Below the pieces are notes generated by a model. It had not been told where the DNA came from, searched no databases, and was given only the letters and a program-made list of their open reading frames with translations. This document shows positions 1-4,991 of a stretch of 6,248 nt of DNA, one piece after another. The position numbers and the translations under genes are program-made. The DNA is taken from the NCBI GenBank assembly GCA_009779395.1, contig WREJ01000071.1, positions 1-6,248 on the forward strand, in the 5' to 3' direction. This DNA comes from Coriobacteriia bacterium (GTDB lineage Bacteria; Actinomycetota; Coriobacteriia; WRKU01; WQUG01). Within the stretch, counting starts at the first letter, position 1. Every line of letters begins with the position of its first letter.

Positions 1-787
1 TCTCGAAGTGACCACGACGGGGGCAGCTGTCATGAATAACGGCACCGTACAGATAATTTGGTCTGTTGAGGCTGTCCAGTGAATCAACAACAGCCTTGAT
101 GCCTGATTCCAGCGTACCGTCCTCGCCCAAAAGCAGTGCCTGGACAACAACAGCCGTGATTTCTTCAGGACTGACGGGACAACCAGGCAGATTTACTACC
201 GGGGTGTCGATACCTCTTTTTTTCAGGTATTTTTGCATGCCAGTACCGCCAGCTGGATTGGGGAACGCACGTACCCAACCACCGTCAACTGCACAAGCAC
301 CCAATGCCAAGATTACCGCAGCCTTTGGAGCCAGGTTATCGATGACTTCGAGTGACGTGGTACCACCAGGAGCAAGCAGCGTGTTTCCGCGCAGACCCTC
401 CATGACGGTTCCTTCGTACAGCATAATAAACGGACGATCCGCATACTGTTCGTAGGTCTTTTTCTTTGCTTCTTCAGCATACTTACCAGTAGCCATTGAA
501 ATAGCTGTTTGCGAATTCAGCGTGAGTAAGTCCAACACGATGTCCGCAACATTTGGATAAGCGGCCTGCGCAATGGATTCAAGACAGCCAGTACACTTGC
601 CGCCACTAATCCATAACGCTGGGGTCAACCCCGACTCTGCCGCGCCTGCAATTTTAGCCGCGAGTGTCGGAACAAACGTTGATGAAAGACCCAGTACAGC
701 AGCGGTCGATCCGCAGAATTTTAAAAAGTCACGACGCGATACACCGCGCTGCGAAAGACTTTCATAAAACGTCATTTCTGATCCCAT
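1..787 (-). CDS. [NiFe] hydrogenase small subunit, Tat-exported, 3' end outside window
   Basis: This is the electron-transfer (Fe-S) subunit of an uptake-type [NiFe] hydrogenase, which passes electrons from the catalytic large subunit through Fe-S clusters. In the 262 visible residues, a twin-arginine motif SRRDFLKF (residues 18-25) precedes a hydrophobic Ala-rich stretch to about residue 50, so the folded heterodimer is probably exported by Tat. Proximal [4Fe-4S] ligands are visible as Cys65 and Cys68 (CTGC), Cys165 (LGAC) and Cys203 (PGCP). His252 and Cys255 in HDSCPRRGHFE match the start of the distal-cluster site. The start at 787 is chosen because AGGAGGTG lies 5 nt upstream; an internal Met at residue 5 has no such site. 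The region corresponding to the usual LDYHET and EG-x-IP motifs is diverged, so this is not a typical HyaA/HybO. Assignment to a Coriobacteriia-type group 1 clade is inference. The large subunit would be expected beyond the left edge. The family call is secure; the subgroup is not. Confidence 0.93.
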   Translation of the reverse strand, partial: MGSEMTFYESLSQRGVSRRDFLKFCGSTAAVLGLSSTFVPTLAAKIAGAAESGLTPALWISGGKCTGCLESIAQAAYPNVADIVLDLLTLNSQTAISMATGKYAEEAKKKTYEQYADRPFIMLYEGTVMEGLRGNTLLAPGGTTSLEVIDNLAPKAAVILALGACAVDGGWVRAFPNPAGGTGMQKYLKKRGIDTPVVNLPGCPVSPEEITAVVVQALLLGEDGTLESGIKAVVDSLDSLNRPNYLYGAVIHDSCPRRGHFE

Positions 788-792
788 GCCAA

Positions 793-800
793 CACCTCCT
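793..800 (-). promoter_or_regulatory. Ribosome binding site of the hydrogenase small subunit
   Basis: The minus strand reads AGGAGGTG here, an extended match to the anti-Shine-Dalgarno sequence, with a 5-nt gap to the ATG at 787. It fixes the start codon ahead of the complete twin-arginine signal. Confidence 0.85.
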
Positions 801-934
801 TCAAAATTCTACGATGCGTCGCCGGTACGCAGCCTTTCAAGCACACGCACACAACGACTCAAACTTTTACTATGGTTAAAGCTAGAAAATGCCTCCCCCC
901 TTTATTCCCCTTCTGAGCTTTTGCGCACCTGTCC

Positions 935-961
935 ACGGCAGACCAGCACATGGTAGACCGT
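935..961 (-). other. Interrupted hairpin in the hydrogenase leader
   Basis: ACGG (935-938) pairs with CCGT (958-961), and ACCA (942-945) pairs with TGGT (951-954). A 3x3 internal loop and a 5-nt apical loop separate them. It lies in the presumed long 5' leader of the hydrogenase mRNA. Only eight pairs form, so it may be chance; there is no U-run to make it a terminator and no match to a riboswitch that I recognise. Confidence 0.2.
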
Positions 962-1063
962 CGGCAGGATCCCCATATCAACAAAGACCCCACAAGAGCG
1001 CCTTTTTCACTGGTATTATTTTCACACTAAACGTCCAATAGCACAAACGAAATTAGGTGAAAA

Positions 1064-1120
1064 GTGGCAATTTTTGTGCGAAATTTTCAAAATCATGCAA
1101 CAGCAAGGGTAAATTGCCAC
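1064..1120. repeat. Perfect 10-bp inverted repeat upstream of selA
   Basis: GTGGCAATTT at 1064-1073 is exactly reverse-complemented by AAATTGCCAC at 1111-1120, with a 37-bp spacer. The right arm ends just before the proposed selA -35 element. The arms could be two distant operator half-sites or the stem of a transcribed structure. Nothing in the window identifies a cognate protein. Confidence 0.5.
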
Positions 1121-1122
1121 AA

Positions 1123-1151
1123 TTAAAGTACCCTGACAGCTAGGGTAAAAT
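1123..1151 (+). promoter_or_regulatory. Probable selA promoter with overlapping AGGGTA dyad
   Basis: A -10 like TAAAAT (1146-1151, five of six to consensus) follows a weak -35, TTAAAG (1123-1128), at the standard 17-bp spacing. The spacer holds a perfect dyad, TACCCT (1129-1134) and AGGGTA (1142-1147) with a 7-bp centre, and a third AGGGTA copy sits at 1106-1111. Because the dyad overlaps the -10, a bound regulator would be expected to block polymerase. The promoter call rests on sequence only. Confidence 0.4.
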
Positions 1152-1182
1152 GGAAAGCACGCAAGGTAGTCGGTCCAGTATC

Positions 1183-1188
1183 AGGAGG
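1183..1188 (+). promoter_or_regulatory. Ribosome binding site of selA
   Basis: AGGAGG ends 4 nt before the ATG at 1193. It supports this start, which also gives the family-typical N-terminal segment LYRSLPNID. Confidence 0.8.
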
Positions 1189-1192
1189 AGCA

Positions 1193-2764
1193 ATGACGAG
1201 CGTTTCAGCACAGCAGACAGGCAACACACACAGTCAGCAGGAACTGTATCGCAGCCTGCCCAACATTGATCAGCTGATGAACACACCTGAAATCGAAGGT
1301 TTGCTGCTGCACGGGGTCGCAAAAAGTATCGTTCTGCAAGCAGCACGCAGCGTCTTGGACGGGCGTCGTGCTGGTATTGCTGCTGGTACGGTGCTGCTTC
1401 CCTACGAGATGACAGTTTGTGTGATGGACGTCCTTGCTCAGACAGAAATTGCACTGCAACCTTCGCTGCGTCCCGTGATAAATGCCACCGGTATTGTGGT
1501 GCACACCAATCTGGGCAGAAGCGTTTTGCCCCCCGTTGCGCGCGCGGCTGTCGCTGCCATTGTCGAGGGATATTCGAACCTAGAATACGACATCGGTGCA
1601 GGTCAGCGTGGTAGCAGACACGACCACGTCGAAGCTCTGTTGTGCGAACTAACAGGAGCCGAGGCAGCAATGGTCGTCAACAACAACGCCGCCGCCGTCT
1701 TGCTGACACTGGCAGCACTTGCTGGCGGCAAAAGTACGGTCGTCTCGCGCGGCCAGCTGGTCGAGATTGGCGGGTCTTTTCGCATTCCTGACGTGATGGC
1801 AGCAAGCGGCACCCACATGATCGAAGTCGGCACAACCAACAAAACACATATCGACGACTACCGCAAGGCTATCACGGCGGCACAGGAGGAGGAGTCTGAC
1901 CATCTTTCCCCTAGCGAACGTGCTGGCAGCACGGTCGCTCTGCTGTTTAAAGCACATACCTCGAACTACAAAATCAGCGGCTTTTCTTCTGAGGTCAGCC
2001 TGGAAGAGTTAGTCCAGCTGGGACAAGAAACAGGTATTCCTGTCGCAGAAGATTTGGGTAGTGGAGTACTTGTTGACCTTGCTGCTTTGGCAAAAATGAA
2101 GGGCACTGCTCGAAGTAGCGATGCTGGTCGCCCTTACTCTCTGCCTCACGAACCCACGGTACAGCAATCCCTTGCTAGTGGTGTTGACGTCGTCACCTTT
2201 TCTGGCGACAAGCTGCTGGGCGGTCCGCAAGCTGGCATCCTCTGTGGCAGGCGCGAGATTATTGCACGTCTGAAAAAGCATCCCCTGGCGCGCGCCGTGC
2301 GCTTGGACAAAATGACCCTCGCAGCACTGGAGGCAACGCTTGCTTTGTATCGTGATACCGACCAGGCGGTGGCACACATTCCCACCCTGCGTATGCTGCT
2401 GATGAGTGCTGACGAATGTCGCGAACTGGCAATTGATTTGTGCGTGGCAATTCGCAGCATTTTCGAGCGTGCCAGTCACTCAACAGACGAAGAAAGCGTG
2501 CGCGTCATCAAAGACGCAGCCTTTGCTGGCGGCGGTTCTTTGCCCGACGTCGAGCTACCCAGCTACGCCGTTGCCATAAACATCAAGGGAATCAGTCCCG
2601 ACGATCTAGAAAAACGCCTACGTTGCGACAGCACAATCCCCATTATTGGGCGCGTGAAAGATGGTAGTTATCTATTGGCCGTTCGTTGTTTGAGTGGGGA
2701 TGATATAGCAGTAGTTCTCGCAGAGCTCGAACTACTGCTGGCGGCACCACAGGGCACGCTGTGA
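1193..2764 (+). CDS. selA: L-seryl-tRNA(Sec) selenium transferase (selenocysteine synthase)
   Basis: SelA is a cytosolic PLP enzyme that converts seryl-tRNA(Sec) to selenocysteinyl-tRNA(Sec) using selenophosphate from SelD. The 523-residue product has the family layout. An N-terminal tRNA-binding helical region contains LYRSLPNIDQLM (residues 19-30). The PLP fold begins near RPVINATGIVVHTNLGRS (93-110) and continues through NNNAAAVLL (163-171) and EVGTTNKTH (211-219). The PLP lysine is Lys340 in FSGDKLLGGPQAG. A C-terminal domain holds the IPIIGRVKDG segment (482-491). It is longer than the roughly 460-470 residues usual for the family. Two polar stretches, about 229-247 and 300-325, look like insertions, and both avoid the catalytic motifs. 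It is transcribed divergently from the hydrogenase gene. No selB, selD or tRNA(Sec) gene was seen in the window. Identification is very secure. Confidence 0.97.
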   Translation: MTSVSAQQTGNTHSQQELYRSLPNIDQLMNTPEIEGLLLHGVAKSIVLQAARSVLDGRRAGIAAGTVLLPYEMTVCVMDVLAQTEIALQPSLRPVINATGIVVHTNLGRSVLPPVARAAVAAIVEGYSNLEYDIGAGQRGSRHDHVEALLCELTGAEAAMVVNNNAAAVLLTLAALAGGKSTVVSRGQLVEIGGSFRIPDVMAASGTHMIEVGTTNKTHIDDYRKAITAAQEEESDHLSPSERAGSTVALLFKAHTSNYKISGFSSEVSLEELVQLGQETGIPVAEDLGSGVLVDLAALAKMKGTARSSDAGRPYSLPHEPTVQQSLASGVDVVTFSGDKLLGGPQAGILCGRREIIARLKKHPLARAVRLDKMTLAALEATLALYRDTDQAVAHIPTLRMLLMSADECRELAIDLCVAIRSIFERASHSTDEESVRVIKDAAFAGGGSLPDVELPSYAVAINIKGISPDDLEKRLRCDSTIPIIGRVKDGSYLLAVRCLSGDDIAVVLAELELLLAAPQGTL

Positions 2765-2795
2765 GCGACCTGTTTTGTCAGAACCCTGTGCTCAC
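2761..2795 (+). other. Weak hairpin at the selA stop codon, possible terminator
   Basis: GTGAGC (2761-2766, spanning the TGA stop) pairs with GCTCAC (2790-2795) around a 23-nt loop. It is followed directly by a small CGTAG/CTACG hairpin (2795-2811). Neither has a U-run on either strand, so I do not call an intrinsic terminator. The 153-bp convergent gap 2765-2917 holds no other supportable feature. Confidence 0.25.
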
Positions 2796-2917
2796 GTAGG
2801 AATAAGCTACGCTGCGCGCAGGAACCTAACAAAAAGCTCACTCACAACGCACCCTGAGGCGCCTATCTGTGGTAGTAGCACGAATCTCACCCACCTGGAT
2901 GCACTCTTACCGTCAGC

Positions 2918-3727
2918 TTAGACTAGATTGAGGCGTTTGCTGAGTAGCTGCACCGTTCCAAAGTAGTAAATGCCACAGGTAATCGCGCTTATTACGTTGC
3001 CCATAATTAGGCTGGGCGTTGTAATGTCAAGGAGGAATGCTTCTGTCCATCCGGCCGACGTACCCATGACAAAAACAAGCAGAAGCGCAGCTAGCGAAGT
3101 AATAATTTGGACAGCAGTGTAGATACCAATGTATGCCGCAAAAGACAGGGCAACACGACTGTTGTTTGCCAGCTGCCCTATTGCCATGGACACATACATC
3201 ATCAAGGTTCCACTGACAGCACCAATCGGTAGCGATAAGAACAGCATTGTAATCCACAAGCTGCCGTCAAGACCAGCTGCCTCGAGTATGCTAGGCAGCA
3301 GAGCACGTATGTACCACATATTCTCGGAGAGGAAGTCAAAGGCACCCCAACCAGCTGCAACAATAAGGGCAGAGACGGCAGCTACCACCCACGATACCAA
3401 TTGCCAAGCAAATGCCGCAATTAACTTTGACAAAATCAGCTGATGCCGTGTCACCGGCAGGGTAAACATCAGGTACCCTTCAGGAGTTAAGAAATTACGA
3501 TAAAAGCGCAGCACAATCACAACAAAGGTTACGATAATTGCCGCACACACTGCCATTATATAGCCAAGCACAGAAAAAAACGGAAACAACATCGCCAGAC
3601 TTTCTTCTGACAGGTTCAGTAGTCCCATAGCACCGGTCAAAGCACCCAAGGCTAAAACAACTGCATTGATAGGCAGCAAAATACGCGCCGTTGCCCAAAA
3701 CTCGTGTTTGAGTAGTTTGCCTAACAT
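2918..3727 (-). CDS. ABC-2-type transporter permease, third gene of the GntR-ABC operon
   Basis: This 269-residue membrane protein is the probable permease partner of the ATPase encoded just upstream. Hydrophobic stretches suggest six membrane segments near residues 18-38, 47-73, 101-125, 156-183, 194-220 and 236-257. The N-terminus MLGKLLKHEFWATAR is an amphipathic, basic start typical of small ABC-2 permeases. The loop segment LTPEGYLMFTLPVTRHQL (80-97) matches the conserved (E)EGYLxFTLPV motif common in Firmicutes and Actinobacteria members. The start codon overlaps the end of the ATPase gene by 7 nt, and its ribosome site GGGAGGTG (3733-3740) lies inside that gene, suggesting translational coupling. 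The substrate cannot be read from sequence; lipid or antimicrobial-peptide export is inferred from similar cassettes. Confidence 0.88.
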   Translation of the reverse strand: MLGKLLKHEFWATARILLPINAVVLALGALTGAMGLLNLSEESLAMLFPFFSVLGYIMAVCAAIIVTFVVIVLRFYRNFLTPEGYLMFTLPVTRHQLILSKLIAAFAWQLVSWVVAAVSALIVAAGWGAFDFLSENMWYIRALLPSILEAAGLDGSLWITMLFLSLPIGAVSGTLMMYVSMAIGQLANNSRVALSFAAYIGIYTAVQIITSLAALLLVFVMGTSAGWTEAFLLDITTPSLIMGNVISAITCGIYYFGTVQLLSKRLNLV

Positions 3728-4422
3728 GCGAACACCTCCCGAAACATTTCATCAACTGACTGTCCGCGTGTTTCGCGAATGTTGTCAACACTGTCGTGTG
3801 TCACAATCGCACCCTGATTGATAAAGATGGCTTCATCGAGAACTTTTTCGACATCGGCAATCAGATGGGTTGCGATAAGCACCGTTGCGTCTGCCGAATA
3901 ATTGGTAAGTATTGTACGCAAGATAATATCGCGAGCCGCTGGATCGACTCCGCCAATGGGTTCATCCAATAGGTAAAGCTGGGCGCGACGGCTCATCACC
4001 AAGACCAGCTGGACTTTCTCTTTTGTGCCCTTTGACAGCGTTTTGAACACCGCTTTGGACGAAACCTGCAGCTGATCTAGCAAGGTCAGCGCACGTTCTT
4101 TGTCAAAATCAGCGTAAAAGTCAACGAAGAAGTCAAGGATTTGCTCGACGCGCATCCAGTCTGCCAAATAGGTCGTGTCGGGCAGATACGAGACGGCGTT
4201 TTTCGACTCGATACCCACGGGCAGTCCATTAACCAGTACAGACCCCGAAGTGGGAACCAAAAGCCCATTAATCAGCTTTATCAGCGTCGTCTTGCCGCTG
4301 CCATTTGGCCCCAGCAAGCCAACGATTTTGCCCGTACCAATCTCAAGGTTAATGTTGTCTAGGGCATAGCCGCCTTCTTTGCCGTAGGTTTTTGAAAGTC
4401 CCTCACATTGCAAAAGCGTCAT
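3721..4422 (-). CDS. ABC transporter ATP-binding protein, YtrB/BcrA-like
   Basis: This is the nucleotide-binding subunit that would energise the adjacent permease on the inner face of the membrane. All ABC elements are visible in its 233 residues: Walker A GPNGSGKTT (38-46), a Q-loop region reading YLPDTTYL (79-86), signature LSKGT (129-133), Walker B LYLLDEP with catalytic Glu154, D-loop GGVD (157-160) and the switch His186 (ATHL). The Q-loop glutamine is replaced by Asp82, which I believe is common in this short YtrB-like subfamily and so not a sign of inactivation. Its ATG overlaps the repressor's stop as ATGA (4419-4422), and its own ribosome site lies inside the repressor gene. No membrane segment is fused to it. 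Function as an ABC ATPase is secure; the substrate is unknown. Confidence 0.95.
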   Translation of the reverse strand: MTLLQCEGLSKTYGKEGGYALDNINLEIGTGKIVGLLGPNGSGKTTLIKLINGLLVPTSGSVLVNGLPVGIESKNAVSYLPDTTYLADWMRVEQILDFFVDFYADFDKERALTLLDQLQVSSKAVFKTLSKGTKEKVQLVLVMSRRAQLYLLDEPIGGVDPAARDIILRTILTNYSADATVLIATHLIADVEKVLDEAIFINQGAIVTHDSVDNIRETRGQSVDEMFREVFAC

Positions 4423-4793
4423 CTGTCCTCACCTGCCTCCCGCATACAGCCTTCGATGATTTCGCGTATTTCTGCATCACTGCACCCATAGTGTCTCATT
4501 GTACATAAAAAGTCTTTTGCTTTGTCACGGACAAGTGTTGTACGTGCCTGCTGAATCAAGGCCGTATCGTCACTAACAAAACGCCCCGCCGTACGCTCAC
4601 TTTTCACAAAGCCACTCTGTTCAAGCCTTGCCAGCGCACGCTGCACGGTATTAGGATTAACCCCGAGCTGTATCGCAAGGTCACGAACACTGGGCAGCTG
4701 TGTCTGCGGCTGATACACGCCCGTCATAATGCGCACTTGCATCAAGTCGACAATTTGCGCATATATCGGCTTTTCAGCACTAAAGCGAATCAT
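4419..4793 (-). CDS. GntR-family transcriptional regulator, YtrA subfamily
   Basis: A 124-residue DNA-binding protein, probably the autorepressor of its own operon. A winged helix-turn-helix of GntR type covers about residues 9-77: PIYAQIVDLMQVRIMTG, then QLPSVRDLAIQLGVNPNTVQRAL (recognition helix near 45-57), then a wing with SERTAGRFV. Only a short helical tail of some 45 residues follows instead of a large ligand-binding domain. That is the mark of the YtrA subfamily, whose genes typically head ABC transporter operons. Its start has the ribosome site AAGGAGGG (4800-4807) 6 nt upstream. The gene overlaps the ATPase by 4 nt. A near-perfect palindrome over the operon promoter is the likely binding site. 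The inducing signal is not evident; cell-envelope-active antibiotics induce the Bacillus relative. Confidence 0.93.
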   Translation of the reverse strand: MIRFSAEKPIYAQIVDLMQVRIMTGVYQPQTQLPSVRDLAIQLGVNPNTVQRALARLEQSGFVKSERTAGRFVSDDTALIQQARTTLVRDKAKDFLCTMRHYGCSDAEIREIIEGCMREAGEDR

Positions 4794-4832
4794 AGCATCC
4801 CCTCCTTCAGCGATGGGACAATTACTTGTATG

Positions 4833-4856
4833 ATTGTATTATGTACTTAACACAAT
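4833..4856. promoter_or_regulatory. 24-bp palindrome, candidate operator for the YtrA-like repressor
   Basis: Read on the minus strand, ATTGTGTT and AATACAAT flank the 8-bp centre AAGTACAT. Ten of the twelve positions pair across the whole 24 bp. The site covers the -10 and most of the spacer of the operon promoter, where a bound dimer would exclude polymerase. A further ACAAT half-site lies at 4818-4822, downstream of the start of transcription, and could support cooperative binding. Assignment to the adjacent GntR protein is inferred from position and symmetry. Confidence 0.7.
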
Positions 4857-4866
4857 AGGATGTCAA
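4838..4866 (-). promoter_or_regulatory. Sigma-70-type promoter of the GntR-ABC-permease operon
   Basis: On the minus strand a perfect -35 TTGACA (4861-4866) is followed after exactly 17 bp by -10 CATAAT (4838-4843, five of six). Transcription would begin near 4831, giving a leader of about 38 nt before the repressor ATG at 4793. This is the best promoter in the window. Such a strong core next to a repressor gene fits a promoter kept silent by autorepression. Confidence 0.85.
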
Positions 4867-4926
4867 GCGAAATTGGTGATTTTGTTAGCGGAGTTTGTCC
4901 AGTATCCCAAACACCTTGCCAATTGA

Positions 4927-4963
4927 AGAGGGCGCGCTCCTGCTTATCAGGAGCGCGCCCTCT
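4927..4963 (-). terminator. Strong hairpin, probable terminator of the surface-protein gene
   Basis: A perfect 16-bp, GC-rich stem (arms 4927-4942 and 4948-4963) with a 5-nt loop lies 28 bp past the surface-protein stop codon and before the GntR operon promoter. After the stem the minus strand continues TCAATT, a weak U-tract, so termination may be efficient mainly through stem strength. It insulates the two minus-strand units. Confidence 0.75.
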
Positions 4964-4991
4964 GCTTTAATCCTCAGTTGAGAGGGTCTCG

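Larger units (their letters stand above)
788..1192. other. 405-bp divergent intergenic region (hydrogenase / selA), rich in dyads
   Basis: No convincing gene lies here; the short open frames that enter it lack ribosome sites and family features. The right half is AT-rich and holds several inverted repeats: GCACAAA (1041-1047) with TTTGTGC (1073-1079); GTGGCAATTT (1064-1073) with AAATTGCCAC (1111-1120); and AGGGTA/TACCCT half-sites at 1106, 1129 and 1142. The left half (788-1012) would be a long leader for the hydrogenase mRNA and contains a small interrupted hairpin at 935-961. The hydrogenase promoter is not clear. AATAAT on the minus strand (1015-1020) could be a -10, but no good -35 lies at the right distance. 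I recognised no known riboswitch or tRNA. Confidence 0.6.

Noticed and set aside
66..455. 129-codon open frame on the plus strand inside the hydrogenase region
   Set aside because: The opposite strand encodes conserved hydrogenase motifs throughout; the plus-strand product is Ser/Pro/Thr-rich with no motif.
881..1000. NiCo or molybdenum-cofactor riboswitch in the hydrogenase leader
   Set aside because: A GGACAG-like stretch is present on the minus strand, but the flanking helices and conserved junction sequences could not be found.
1065..1079. Sigma-54-like element: TGGCA and TGC with GG-N10-GC spacing
   Set aside because: The spacing fits, but C and G of the -24 box and one T of the -12 box differ, it lies more than 100 bp from selA, and the inferred actinobacterial host group lacks sigma-54.
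1072..1089. Rex-type operator (TTGTG...TTCA) near the hydrogenase promoter
   Set aside because: Only about half of the outer positions match TTGTGAA-N4-TTCACAA and the dyad is imperfect, so redox control by Rex is not supported.
1140..1670. 176-codon open frame on the minus strand opposite selA
   Set aside because: It lies opposite clear SelA coding sequence, has a low-complexity Arg/Leu-rich product and no family motif; it is a shadow of the real gene.
2765..2917. A tRNA(Sec) gene next to selA
   Set aside because: Both strands were read for an acceptor stem, a TCA anticodon loop and a GGTTCGA-type T-arm; no consistent cloverleaf was found.
4897..4906. GTCCAGTATC 10-mer shared with the selA leader (1173-1182)
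   Set aside because: A single short repeat without symmetry or a common position relative to a promoter; likely chance.
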